From positions 630,585 through 694,584 of the forward strand of contig JACDQD010000002.1 in NCBI GenBank assembly GCA_019843655.1: a stretch of DNA of 64,000 bases. Direction: 5' to 3'. The position numbers and the translations under genes are program-made. Shown piece by piece: positions 44,671-56,718 of this stretch (within the stretch, counting starts at the first letter, position 1; each line of letters starts with the position of its first letter). Source of the stretch: Lethocerus indicus (taxonomy: Eukaryota; Arthropoda; Insecta; Hemiptera; Belostomatidae). Below the pieces are notes generated by a model. The model was given only the letters and a program-made list of their open reading frames with translations, was not told the origin of the DNA and did not search any database.

Positions 44671-47600
44671 ACCCTTCCGATATCACCCCGGACAATATTT
44701 AAATCATCAAAACACTTGAAAAATATACGTGTATCAATTGCACCTTTCGCTATCGACGGCTCCTATGAGGCTGACGCACGTTCTGTGCGTGAATTTACCG
44801 CGCATATATTTACGCATTTTAGGTGTTACATTGTTCGAGATCGCGAAAGTAGTTTTGGGGTGGTAAAACGTTATAATAACTGAAGCCTGGGGTTGAAAAA
44901 AAAAATTCTGCCGGGTCCGGTTTAGTCTCAAATCCGATCTTGTCCAATACGATGTAGCCGTGTTCGGTATAGATTTGTCTAAATAGACCGAAGGTCTTAA
45001 CGCCGGCTCTCTAATGAAGGGTGCGAGGATTAAATGTGAAAGCAATAGCCGTGATCAGCGGGTTGGAGCTGTATCTCACAGTGGTAAAGATTGGGGGCGG
45101 GGGTGGCGGTGGCTTAATTGGCGGTGTCCCGTTAATGAGGGGTTGGAACGGCCCCTTGCCATTGAACGGTGGGGGCGGGGGGGGGGGCTCAAGACCACCC
45201 CCCAGGGCTTTCATCCCCTCGAGCATTTTATTTATTAGCCGCCGACCTCATTCCGGACCCTTTTGAACCTGTTCCGCGTCAACCCGGTCAACTACCAGGG
45301 GGAGTACTTTATCCTCAACTTATGAACTTTCCAAATAACGCTAGTTCATCTGCAATTCTTAAAGCTAAGTCTTCTACAACAGTTTTGGATAACAGCCAAA
45401 TTTCGGTGGGGATTCATGAGAAACAATATGTTTGAAACCAACGAAACACAAGAATTTGAAATTATTTTACTTACAATAAAATATATAGGCGAGCGATACA
45501 CTCGTTTAAATTATTTAGCAAATATTACAAAGTAAATTACGCACGGAGTCTCGAATTTACAATCGACAGAACTAATTCTCGGAACCCCAAATAAACACTG
45601 GAATATTATCCGGGCCAAGTTTCACTAGGGCGCCTACCCCCACCACCCCGAATTTCCGAAGGGAGAAATACATTTCTGTAATTGTAATTTACGTTTCGAA
45701 GAGGCGCCGACCCACCCCCCCCCTCCCCCGAACCCCTCCACTCGGCTACAGTTTAAAGTTAAATTGTCGCCCCGTTAGAAGTTTTAACAAGTTGGACAAT
45801 TAACCGGTAGGGCCCTGAGGGCAAGTTGCCCTTCGGGACGAAGCCCGAGGACACCGGCCCCCTAATAAGACGGGCCGAGGTAACTTCAACGGGGCCTTCA
45901 GGATCGGAATAGGGTTGGAGGGTTGGGGAAGACAGGATGATCCGGGATAAATGGATCGCCATTATCCCCCTTACATGCTCCCCCAGTGTTGTAAGCCGCC
46001 GACTATTTCACCGACCGGAAAACTACTGACGACGGCGAGAAGCGGCATTTTTGATGGGGTCATGCGCCAGGCTTGCTGGAATTATCGACGGTCCCGATCC
46101 GCCGGTAATTGGTAATTAGCGAATACAAAAAATATCGGACGGCTCTAAATCACTCATTAGGTCTCAATTAAATACCACAAAAAACTGAAAAAAAAAGAAA
46201 AAACGGGGCTCGAATTGCGCGCTAATCGTTCTGGGAAACGTGCGCAAATTCGTTCGCAAAAAAGAAAAAATTTCAATAAAGTTAGATCGAACAAAGAGAA
46301 CAACAACAATAAGAACCGGCAATAAATATGTGGCACGTGCGATTTATATATCGGCCAATGGATAGATCCACGTGTTGTAAATTCAGTATATAGGGTTTAG
46401 TACGATTTCGTACCGCCCTTAATGACCAAAACCGGTCTATCAAAAGACAGGGCAAGGCTCGCTTCGACGCTTGACCATCACTTGCTGTACACGCCTTCTT
46501 GTCATTTTAACGGCGTTATTAGTCTCTTCGTTTGTACTTAAATGTGAACACCTGTTCGACGAAAAGGGCCGTACTAGTGAACTTTCATCTACCGCCGTAG
46601 AAGAAAGCCCATAAAGCAAATGGTGTCGTGAGCTCGGGAATTAGATACACGCCACCTTTAACCAGTCAGTTAGCCCTGCCCGGGGGGCGGGGGGGGGTTG
46701 GCCCGAGGGGGTGGCAATTGGAAAAGCAATTACATTAGAAGTGAACAAGAATTCCGAAGGAGGCCCCTCCCCAACCCCCTTTTACCCCTCGCTACAGTAA
46801 CCCCCGTCTATTTCCCAAATCCGTGAGGAAATTACAACACGAACGCGTAGCGGCACGTACAGGCGCGTCGGATTAATTCCTTTTTAACGACCCGCCCAAA
46901 CACCCGCCCCATTCTTGAATTTGGGGGCGAAGAGGAAAAAAAACACACAGAAAGGACGCGGAAGAATCCAGAAAACAGGCGTTACGCAGGGAACAAATTG
47001 AAAATAAATACGGTAAACACTATAGTGCACAAGGTACTGTTAAATGTTTGCATTACCGGCCTAAATTTCGTGGGGGGGGTAGGGGGCGGTATCTCCCGAG
47101 TTGGATTCGAGTGTAAACTTTACGCTGTTCGGGTCAAGGGCTGAAAGCTTAAGCGTGTAGGGCGGCCGTAAAGTCTTTAACGGTGTTGGTGGTGGGGGGG
47201 GGGCGACATCTCGTTCTGCCTTAGGACTTTAAGATGATGAGCTAGAGAACCAGGAAACTGACTAAGGGTCAATAAGAGGTCGGGTTTTATACAGTAAAAG
47301 GGCCGTATAAAACTAGATCCGAGTCGAGTTGTTGTCGTCGGGGCGGCACCCTCGCCACCCCCCTCCCTCCACTTACTTCTCGCTGGAAGTCGTAACCGTT
47401 AAAATAGTTGAGTGAAGGGCGTAGTCCCCGCAGCCCTTCAGCTACTCCCCCCCCCCCATCCGTACCGGACCGACTCGGAAAAGGGGCGGAATGGAAATTG
47501 AAACAATTAGCCCACTCGCGGTATAACGTTCGAACTTAAAGGCGGGGGGGGGTGGAGGGGGGGGGAATTTAAAGGCGAAACGCTCCGTTTCCTTTTAACT

Positions 47601-49619
47601 GGGACTTCTTATTTCCGCATATCCTACTTCGTCGTAACCCTACAGGGTATCATTTCCGTTCTATTCTCCGTTGTCCCGTGGAAATTGTTATTGTACAATA
47701 AATTCAACTATAAAAACGGAACATCACGGCTTACGTCTTTATCGGGGGGGGGGGGTTAGTAGAAACCTAGTTTCTTTGAATATTGAGTCACTTGATGATT
47801 TTATTTTTTGATATATTAAATTCCTTCTGTTTCCTTTCGAATATCCCCATTTTTTCGCCTTTGCTGCCCGGGTCCATCATTTTTAGTGACCCGTTTTCGG
47901 TTTCGGTTCGCGTTTTTATCAATTTTAGACTTAAAAACCCGTCCATTTGAAATGAAACCAATTAGCCGACACTAACTGCAATTGGTAAAATATGAAGCAG
48001 GAATAATATATTCCTGCCGTTCGGTTCTAAATAGGTCTACGCCATCGCGCTTCCGGCCCTTCACATCCGTTTCTTGGTCCATTTCCGGTTCCTGTCCCTA
48101 AAACTGGAGCCAGTAAAATCGTTCGGAATTATCTTATCGCCTGTCGATGATCACAATAGACAATTGTGTTCTCTGCCGGATGTTCTGTCCATTCAAACTT
48201 ATGAGTAATAATAAAAACAAACAATTCCCAATTAAACGGTTTACGTTGGCGCCCCTTTCATCCGGAAGTTTCTGTCGGAAAAATGAAACTCGATGTTTAA
48301 TTCCCGAAACTTTGTTGTCGCGCGCTTCCTCGAATCGACATTCCTTCCGGGGGGGGGATCGATCGCCGTCCTGAAACAAAAAGGCCTTAGGTGAGAGCTG
48401 GCGGGGCGTAAAGGGAATTGGATCCGTGGGGGGGTGGCGGCCGGCGGAGGTGGGTAAGACTCGCGCCTCATTTAACGCCCGGGTTAATGACCGAGCGGGA
48501 CGGCGTTCTAAACTGGAAAATATAGTTATAGGAGGGCCCCCTCCGCCCCCGAGGATTGGTGGCGGGGGGCCGTTCCTTCGGAAATGACGCGGCGGCGGCG
48601 GCGGCGGGGTCACGGGGGCGGGGGTGTAACGCGAGCGTTACTTTAACGCCCGGAAGTGATATAGGGCTCTGGAGTGGGCAAATGTCTGTTGGGGGGGCGG
48701 GGGTCTTTGTCGTCGACATCGAAGCCAGCCACCCGCATTAAATAGCTCTATTTATTATCGAGTTTATGATCCCCAAACCCGCCCGCAGGGCCCTTAAGGG
48801 CGGGCCGGAGTAACGGTATCCCGGGTATCGCCACGGAATTTATCCGGGTTTTAAGTCGGCGTTCCGTACCCGGACGCGATCGGCGGGGGGCGGGGGGGCC
48901 CCGCCTTTTATTGTCCCCCGTGTTATTAAGTCCGAGAGACGCGGGGTCGGCGCCCTAAAAACGGGGCTTTGCAGTTTTGCAACTTTTATCTACTGCAAGT
49001 GTAACACGGGGAACGGTAATAATCGTCTCCCGGTTAAAGGGCCTCTTAACCCGCGCCAAAGTTTCAACTTTATGACCGGTTATTGTGAGCGACGGTTTTA
49101 TCGAACCGCCGAAACGGTTTATTAATGTACCGGCCGGATATTTCCAATTATTCCGGAAGCGATTCAATTTTTTTTTTTTTTCAATATTTATTATCCGAAT
49201 ATACCGAAAGCGGGGAAAATCTGTAGTCGACCTGATTGATGAATCGTGGAACGACCATTAACTGGACAAACTCCTGGAAAAACAACTCAGTTACGAACCG
49301 AAATATTAGATACTAGTTTTCGTTAGGCCTTGCAATATTTTGATTGAGCCGTGTGAAATATCAATCAGGTTGATTTAAAAAGCGTTCCAGCAATAGTGAT
49401 AGTGATAGTGATGTTATTATCGGGGAAATTCTGTCAATAAATAATAATTTTCTTCGGCGTGTCCTCAGCCAAGTGTCCAAGAACCTCATCCCGCCCATAG
49501 AAAAATATTAATCCTATAACGAAGTCAATTTGTTATTGGTCAAGAAAAGTGCTGTATTTTTTTTTTTTTAAAAATCACGATTTTTATATTTTTAAGTTAC
49601 AATAAATTTTCAACGCGTT
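44671..49619. other. Nearly 5 kb without recognisable feature
   Basis: No HP, LINE, mariner or Tc1 fragment seen. It contains G/C homopolymers (45175-45188, 47540-47570, 47745-47756, 48590-48606), A/T runs and a short (atagtg)3 (49391-49408). A 159-codon minus frame (48134-48613) starts in a GC-rich tract with Pro/Gly bias; its C-terminal half is less biased but not recognised. A 79-bp GC-rich CGG-type run sits at 48590-48610. Confidence 0.45.
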
Positions 49620-49624
49620 TGAAA

Positions 49625-49860
49625 ACGACGGATCCAGAGATTCCAGTCAAAAGTCCTTCGTACCATGCTCAGGGGGTATGTTTCCAACCGGACAATCCAC
49701 CGCGACCTCAACATACCAATCCTGAAGTTGTATATTTCACTGATTATCGGAAACGGGACCTTCCGATCCTGTTGTGTCTCTGAGTGTTGGTTAGGCGAAA
49801 ATGGATGTGGGATGGAATTGGATGAGGAGTGGGATGAGTGGGGGGAAGTTCGGTGTATAT
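49625..49860 (+). mobile_element. Jockey/BS-type LINE fragment with the cleanest C-terminal reading
   Basis: In one uninterrupted frame: IQRFQSKVLRTMLRGYVSNR, then TIHRDLNIPILKLYI. This is the diagnostic post-RT block of the Jockey/BS group (IQ.FQSK.LR...APRYV.N..IHRDL.I). It establishes the family for the other eight fragments. Downstream it shifts out of frame into 'ttggatgaggagtgggatga', the inverted equivalent of the subfamily-2 tail. Confidence 0.88.
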
Positions 49861-51203
49861 TATCGCATTCCGGTTGCGGCGGCCTCTTTCTGCTTCGTCT
49901 TCGGAGATAAACGTGTATCGCACGGGGGGAAAAAGGGAGGAAATTTCCGAGATGCAGACAAATGTCGGTAGACGGGGCTGTAATCCCTCAACCCTCCACA
50001 ACCCCCCCCCCTCCATTCACCGGCGCCTCTCTTCCACGTTCCATTTTCGCTAATCTAGTAACCTGGCTTCACTTAGAGTGTTTCTGAGGGGGTTGGGGGT
50101 GGGTGGGTGGGGGGGCGCCTCTTTCTTGCCTACTTCCCCCCCGGCTTCCCATCTCCCAGATGGATGTTGTACATCACCCGGTCTTGAAAATATTCTTTAT
50201 CTTACCGGCCGGGGAAAACTCTCTCGGGATTGATCCCTCAGGCCAACTTTTAACTTATGTCTATCCACGGATTCGAGGGCCGGCGCGTTGACACCCGCAA
50301 TGGCGACGATTCGTATTCCGCCGTGCCGGGTTTTCTCCACTTTAATTTTATCTGAAATGCGACCCCTACCGAAAGGGAGAAGAAGAAAAAAAAATTGGGC
50401 GAACGCGATTCATTTCCATAATGGGATAAGTATTGAATTGAATATTTAAACTGTTTTCAGTTGTATTTATAAGTTGTATACGTCAATCCATGAGTATACA
50501 GAATTTTTGAGAATGCAATTTTGTAATGGGCTAATATAGTATAACCGGAATTAATTTTGGGCAGATATATATATGTGTGTGTGATGGCGTGATACAGGAC
50601 TTATTTCACGTGCCGGAAGAAGCCCGCACGTACACAAATATCCGCTCGACCGTTGATTAAGTATACGGTTGGGATGTCGAAAAAAGAAAAACTCGCCGTT
50701 ATTACCGGGTTTATATCGGCTAAAAATCGTCCTGTTTTATTTGTAATTTTCTTTTTTCTTTTTTTTTTTCGGCGTCCAGAATTTAATTTTCGGACAATCT
50801 CGGCGACGTGTGCGATTCGATCACGCAATATTCCGCCTCCCCCCTCAACGTCAACAACATATATTTGTATCGCGTGATGTCGGTAGGGGAAAAATATATG
50901 CGAAAATTCCCAGGGAAATTATACCGGCTTTAATAATCAAAACTCCTGTCTTCTGTTCGATCTTCCAAGTATAATATTCTTCAGCAGTTTCTCCGTATCC
51001 AGCTTTTTCCGTCTCACGCAAGTGATAACAGAGAACGAATAATTTATCAACGTTATTTCATCCTTTATCAAAGTTGTTTACGATCTCCTCTAGTTTGGTC
51101 TCATCAAAAATTGAGGTAGAAGTCAACCAATGACGGTACTTTGTCGGCTGCGCTTACACACTTGTCTAAGTTGAAGATGAAGCCGAGAATGTACTACAAT
51201 ATA
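49861..51203. other. No gene recognised
   Basis: C/G runs (50010-50020, 50090-50115), an AT-rich section (50400-50580) with short (AT)/(GT) runs, and a T-rich tract (50745-50770). Overlapping frames lack domains. Confidence 0.45.
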
Positions 51204-51728
51204 CGGAGGGGTCGAAAAAAAATGTATCCACCGTTTAACAGTCCATAACTTGCAAACTAATTGACGCGGAGTTGTGTCTCATTTTTGGGTGAAAGTGCAG
51301 CTTGAAAGTCCAACTTGAAGATATCACACTGTAGGCGTTCGAAATTGTCACCGTTATTAAAATCCACGGACAGAAACGATGCCGGCCCAACTGCAGCACC
51401 GACTACTGAGTGCAACGTGTTCAGAGTCGGATATTGGCTCTGTTTTGATACTCGTTTCGCACTTAAAAATACCACTTCAAAACTGACTTCCTTTCATCCG
51501 ATTCTAAGCATTGCGCCGGTCACGTTTACTCGAGTACAACAAGGTACAACTGACAACAGAACTGACTGATTTGGCGACTGTCATCCGACACAAAACGATA
51601 CAACTCTTGTATGGCGCGATTGTCGGAACTACAAAACTATAACAGTACCAAAAATGAGACAACTCCGTCAATTAGTTTGCAAGTTATGGACTTATAAAGA
51701 GTGGATACATTTTTTTGGACCCCTCTGT
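51204..51728 (-). mobile_element. Tc1/mariner-superfamily element, second copy (525 bp)
   Basis: The ends 'cggaggggtcgaaaaaaaat' and, inverted, 'cagaggggtccaaaaaaatg' are flanked by TA (51202-51203, 51729-51730). Inverted repeats of about 75 bp include 'gtccataacttgcaaactaa' on both sides. The interior matches 35626-36128 at both flanks, but the centre differs: the transposase N-terminal remnant is scrambled to 'MKGSQF'. Non-autonomous. Confidence 0.86.
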
Positions 51729-53674
51729 ATGTAGTAAGGGCCAATAGGCCGGATTGCATGTAGGAAATCACCACGTTGTATATATCGTTTTATCGATATA
51801 ATATTTGTATTTGAAGAAATAAAACTTGGTATTGTATTGGACCTAGAATTGGGGTTCGAACCCCCGAATTTTCTCCCATTTCAATTTCACCGTTTTCGGC
51901 CCAACACAACGTTGGGAAAACTGACGAGTGTGTGTAAACACCGTATTCGATTAGGCAGTTTTATCGGTTTGTCGGTGTCGTGGGCAAGCGCTTCGTGGCA
52001 ACGACAAACAACAAACCGGACAGGACCGGGATAACCGAATTCCGGCTGACCGAGGCCAAAAGCCGCGATCCTATTCTGGGGGCGGGGCGGTTTTTTTTCC
52101 AACCCCCATCCCGCGTTTATTTATCGGACCGCGATAATTCGTCAGTGCATACATACGACTCAAAAGAATCTCCCTAATTCCATTACTCGAAACGTCAAAT
52201 AATCCCTGGCCTACTGATTCGTCGGAACAATTAATTAAATTACTTAGTTACGAAACATGTTTTACGTCAAAAAAATTTTGCCGCAAAAAAAGCGAACAAT
52301 CCATGTTACATTCCGATTCAGCTGCTTTTAGTAAACTGAAAATTTAGCAAATTACCATTTAATAAACTGTCAATTCGTCTTCGCTCTGAGACTTCGCAAA
52401 AATGTTTATCTTGTATTGTGATTCGGACTTCGATTCGCCCCTTCAGCTAAGTTGATGACAAGTTGTCAATAATTACCTTAGGTGACAGCGTTGTGTATTA
52501 ACAGTTTACCGAATAGTAATTCGCTCAATTTGCAGTTTACTAAAAGTATTTAGTGAAGGGCGTTGTGCATGGGGGTGCGCGGCACCCTGGGGGAGGTTAC
52601 AGGTGTACGGCAGGTTAGTCTTCTGGAGTTACCCCAAACGCTCCAGGAACAATTCATCTCCAGCCCGTTGTGGGGAGGGAAACTCCAGTATCCCTGTAGC
52701 AGTTGTATGGTGTGGCGGGGTGGTTTTGTGCCGGTGGGGTGGGGTGGGTTGAGGTTCATCCGTTTATAAACTGAACTCACCCCTTTGCCCACTACTATCC
52801 GCTGTGCCCGAGACAATAGTTATTCAGATCAAATTGAAACTGAATACGATTCACCAACAATGGAGGGTGGCCATGGTTGTAGAGGAGGGGGGTCCACCGC
52901 TAAAGGATAAAGTATAAATTATTGTGACCGACCCCCTCCTCGCCCTCCCCACAAAGTCCTTTTGCGGTAATGTGAGAAAGTTTCGTCAGACAAGGCCGGC
53001 ATTGTCTGCGGGACAATGGGCGTGCATTTGTGGGTGGGGGGGGGCGGGGGCGCACTTATAAATTGGATCCTACCAACCCTGACCCCCACCCACCCCAACC
53101 CCTCGCGCACAGATCCCGGTATCAAATTTTAGGGTAATTAACCTTTATTAGCGGTCGGATTATTTCCAACCGTGCAGACCAACTATTGATAAAGGGAGAC
53201 ACAATTCCCGGGGAATCTGTTGGCGGCGGGGTTGTGGGGGGAGGGAGGCTCTCCTCGGGATTATACCGCTATTAACTATGCACTGAACAGTTGTATATTA
53301 CTTAGGCTGTAATGTAATTGGAGCTTGTACACAAAGCTCCCCCCCCCCCCCCCCCCCAATAATTGCTCAACCGAAACTCCGTCTAGAAATTCCCCACCGG
53401 TGAATATCGGACGAAAAACCTTTTCTCGGAAATAGGGGAGGGAGGGAAGTAATAATATTCTCATGTATAAGACGCGTTGTGAAAGTCACGTTATTGGGGC
53501 GTGAAACTTTACGGTAACGCATCCCCCGTGCAGTCTGACGATGAACGCCCCAAATACGTACAATCGTTTTTCAGGGATGAGATAACATGAAATAGAAATA
53601 TCATCTCTGAATTCTGTCCCCTTTTTAAGAATGACTTTTGGTATTCAATCGACTTTTATTACTGCAATCGTGAA
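51729..53674. other. No gene recognised
   Basis: Includes a B-box-like palindrome (ggggttcgaacccccg, 51851-51866) with no tRNA fold, G-rich DNA (53030-53050), an 18-bp C run (53339-53357), and frames with Gly/Pro bias. Confidence 0.45.
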
Positions 53675-53824
53675 ATGTCTGAAGTGGAGAACACGAAGAG
53701 AAAGAAAACTCTCATGTCAGAGAATTTGCAACCGGAAGAGTTTTTCTCAAACTTTAAGTTTGAGTCACCTTTAGATCTACTTTCAAAAGTTGTGCACCGC
53801 CAATTTGGCGAATCGTCAATCTGA
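53675..53824 (+). CDS. Hypothetical 49-codon ORF with strongly protein-like composition
   Basis: ATG at 53675 opens MSEVENTKRKKTLMSENLQP, then EEFFSNFKFESPLDLLSKVV and HRQFGESSI, stop TGA at 53822. It is Lys/Glu/Leu/Phe-balanced with a basic N-terminus and likely helices, free of homopolymer or microsatellite bias. The frame is open upstream to 53591 but that part lacks another ATG. Immediately downstream, in another frame, an open stretch (53839-54141, no ATG start) reads FVCGRVPESTGTGQYVVR..., so a frameshifted longer gene is possible. No family recognised. Confidence 0.35.
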   Translation: MSEVENTKRKKTLMSENLQPEEFFSNFKFESPLDLLSKVVHRQFGESSI

Positions 53825-54518
53825 GCCGACCGCGGCACGTGTTTCACGTGGCTAGTAGTCCGCTCCGCCGCCGACAGTTTCGTTTGGGCCCGAATTTCGA
53901 AGAACGTCGTTTTTTCCGGCCGATTTTCCGATTAACGCCGTTCAATATCCGTCCACTCTTTGTCTGCGGACGCGTGCCCGAATCAACAGGAACGGGACAA
54001 TACGTGGTCCGCAGTACAATGGCCCGATTGGACGCAATTCAGTGTTTACCGAAATTCAGGCAAAGTCGGTGCAAAATCGAAATAAACGCCTGCGTTTTAG
54101 CAAAATTTGCGGTATATTTCGCGATCGGACAATTGAAATAGGAACTGGCTCTATAATAGGATTTACCCGAGGGAACGATAGTACAATTAGAGAGGGATGG
54201 AGGGGCCGCGGTGCACAATTAATTGAATAATAATGTTGCGTCCCCCGTCTGTAGGACGAAAATTACACAATTATTATCCCCCTTCCGAATTGACCCTTTG
54301 CCGAAAGGCAAATTAATATTGCGTGTAATAGCGTCCGGACAGCATTTTAATTTGTATCTAAAATACGCTTCGGTTTCAGGAATAGATAACTGCAGGGCCG
54401 CGGGTCCTCAATTGCACTCAATTTTAGACGTTTTCGTTATCAAAAAATGGGCGAAAAGTTGTATTATGTCCCGCCGACGGTGGAATCTCTTAATTTCATC
54501 GTATCTACAGTTTTAAAT
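53825..54518. other. Open frames without assignable gene
   Basis: A 100-codon frame (53839-54141) and a 97-codon frame (54223-54516) are on the plus strand, both balanced in composition and neither recognised. They could be exons of the same locus as 53675-53824, but I see no clear splice pairs. Confidence 0.25.
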
Positions 54519-55235
54519 ATAGGGCCGATTTTGCGCCTAAAAACCACATTTTTTGGCCCATAAACCCTCTTTTATGGGTCGATTTTGCAGTTCTAGAACT
54601 GATTTTGCACCGAATGACCCCCCCGAATTTTTTTGGCCGATTTTGCGCCCTAATACCACATTTTTGGGCCTAAAAACGGCATTTCAGATCCGATTTTGGC
54701 CCTGAAACCGCATTTTTGGGCCTATTTCGCGCCTAAAAACCCCATATTCGGGTCTAAAAACGGCATTTTAGAACCGATTTTGCGCCTAAAACCGCATTTT
54801 TGGGCCAAAAAACCGCACTCTAGAACTGATTTGCACCGAATAACCCCCATTTGTTGACCGATCTTGCGCCTAAAAACCGAATTTTAGAGTCAATTTCGCG
54901 CTTTAAAACCGCATTCTTGGGCCCATTTCGCGCCTAAAAATCCCATTTTTGGGGTCTAAAAACCGCATTTTTGGGCCAAAAAACCGCACTCTAGAGCTGA
55001 TTTTGCACCAAATAACCCTCATTTTTTGCCCGATTTTGCGCCCTAAAACCACATTTTTGGGCCTAAAACAGCGTTTGAGAGTCAATTTTGCGCTTTAAAA
55101 CAGCATTTTTGGGCCTAAAAACGGCATTTCAGATCCGATTTTGCCCCTGAAACCACATTTTTGGGCCGATTTCGCGCCTCAAAAAAACCCCCATTTTATA
55201 GCAGATTTTGCGCTCAAAAATGAAGTTTACACTAA
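54519..55235 (+). repeat. Divergent ~32-bp minisatellite, array 2
   Basis: Roughly 20 loose tandem units of the form 'ccgattttgcgcctaaaaac' plus 'cgcatttttgggcc'. Variants include 'gaactgattttgcaccgaat', 'aacccccatttgttgaccga' and 'gtcaattttgcgctttaaaa'. Units alternate in type, so a higher-order unit seems likely. The minus strand reads as a Gly-Pro-Lys-Met-Arg-Phe-Leu repeat, but stops interrupt it. Confidence 0.9.
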
Positions 55236-55443
55236 TGAACCGACAAAACAGTCCTAAATTTGAAGGAAACGCGTAATTTTATATTTTCCCGAAGTGAAAC
55301 TTCTTCTCGGAGTGTACCAACATTTGGCGAACGACAAGATGGTTATTTTTCAACATTGTTGCGTACAGATTATTTTGAAAGAAAAACTTTGGAATTTTCT
55401 TCTTTAGATACTGTAACCTTCGATGTTTCCATTTGATACCGTC
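55236..55443. other. No gene recognised
   Basis: Short unique spacer between the minisatellite and an HP half-element. Confidence 0.5.
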
Positions 55444-55537
55444 GGTTTGTGGTGTTTCTGTCTCCTCTCGGCGGTCCGGTCTTTCGCTAGACCGGTTTCG
55501 GCCGCTTCCCCCATCTTCAGTAGCGCCGTATTAGTTA
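55444..55537 (+). mobile_element. HP hairpin element, left half only
   Basis: 'gtttgtggtgtttctgtctc', 'ctttcgctagaccggtttcg', 'ccatcttcagtagcgcc'. Ends without a right arm. Confidence 0.82.
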
Positions 55538-56212
55538 CAACGTACAATTACCGCCGACGGTTGAATCTCTCTGAATTTCAGCTTATCTACAGTTTCAAAT
55601 CTAGCTTTTTTTCCCCAAAACAAGAACATGGTAGATTCGCTGCAATAATGGCTGGATGATTGTCGATTTTACAGGGCAATTACGCCCCGGCCAAATGGCT
55701 GTCGCTTAAGTTAATTTAAAGGAGCCCGATTTGCATTTATAGCGCCAACGCCCCTGGAAAAACAGATCTCGGGGAGATTTTTCCCCCGTTTTCCCCGTTT
55801 GGAAAATTCGAAAAATGGCAACGCGCGGGGGAAGGAAAGAAAATACAGTTTTTGGCGATTCGCGTTTACCCTTTTCGAGGGTTGAGAAACGATTCAACCC
55901 TTTTACCGGTTTTTCTTGTTTTGGAAAAACCATCGGCCGATGTCCAGGTTTATCTATTGTCAATCCGTTGACTGTAGACTATTCTCCAGTAGTCGCCCCA
56001 TCAATCCAAATTTGCGCTTTAAAAATTCAATTTTCAGACGATTTCAGTATATTTGACTCATTAATTTCTAATAAAAAAAAATTTTTATTTTTTTATCCAC
56101 CAACCCAATATATAACGCGCCGCATATTGATGCCACGAACGGAACTCAAGGAAACCGGTTTTTGTCAATTTATATCGACTATCTTTTGATCAATTCCCTC
56201 TCTCTGTTTCAG
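55538..56212. other. Unassigned; would be upstream intron of the candidate gene
   Basis: A 124-codon plus frame (55815-56189, MATRGGRKENTVFGDSRLPF...) is open but ends just before the strong acceptor at 56212 and contains A/T tracts. I do not call it a gene. Confidence 0.35.
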
Positions 56213-56261
56213 ATGGACTCATGTCAATGAATCAGCGTAGCGTTTCATCACGGCAGTCCTG
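56213..56261 (+). CDS. Candidate 49-nt internal exon (exon A of putative gene)
   Basis: Acceptor 'caattccctctctctgtttc' then AG; donor TCCTG/gtgagttta. Both are close to metazoan consensus. Only one of three frames is open: 2 nt, 15 codons GLMSMNQRSVSSRQS, 2 nt. The single surviving frame plus two strong sites make this the best exon call in the window. It exits with 2 nt pending, which is compatible with the open frame of 57478-57847. Product unknown; a Ser/Arg/Gln-rich stretch suggests a flexible segment. Confidence 0.45.
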
Positions 56262-56612
56262 GTGAGTTTATTTTTATTATTTTTTTTTTTCAATTTAATA
56301 AAAATCACCATTAAACTGCCGATAATCAATAACGTGGATTTCATTTAAATCATCCGACATTGGCCATTTGTCGACGCTCAATTTAATGTTTAATATCATA
56401 AAATTGTTACCAATCGACCAAAACGTCAGAGATATCGACAAAGTCCAATCTTTTACGGTTGAAAACAATATTGAAGACAATCAATAGAGTGAAATTTTAC
56501 GAAAAAGCTCTGCTCGAACGTCAATGCGTATTCTACAGCTGTTACAGTAAAACAGTAAACGAAATTATCCTCATATCGGAAGCTCTGAAACCGGTTGTCA
56601 TTAGTTGAACAT

Positions 56613-56718
56613 AACTGTTTTTTGGTCTTTATCGGGTTTGTTGTGTCTTTTGGTGGTCTTTCGGCCGCCCGCCGTCTTCAGTAGCGCTGTGTCAGTCACC
56701 GTCGGTCACTTGTACTGT
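56613..56718 (+). mobile_element. HP hairpin element, left half only (inside putative intron)
   Basis: 'actgttttttggtctttatc' outer end, then 'ctttcggccgcccgccgtct' and 'tcagtagcgctgtg'. Followed by an A run; no right arm. Confidence 0.8.

Noticed and set aside
46425..46452. 'aaccggtctatcaaaagaca' as another HP copy
   Set aside because: Matches only ~20 bp of the arm, with no core (CTTCAGTAG) and no partner arm.
51845..51870. B-box-like 'ggttcgaaccc' as a tRNA
   Set aside because: A simple palindrome in G/C-rich DNA; no A box, anticodon arm or acceptor stem.
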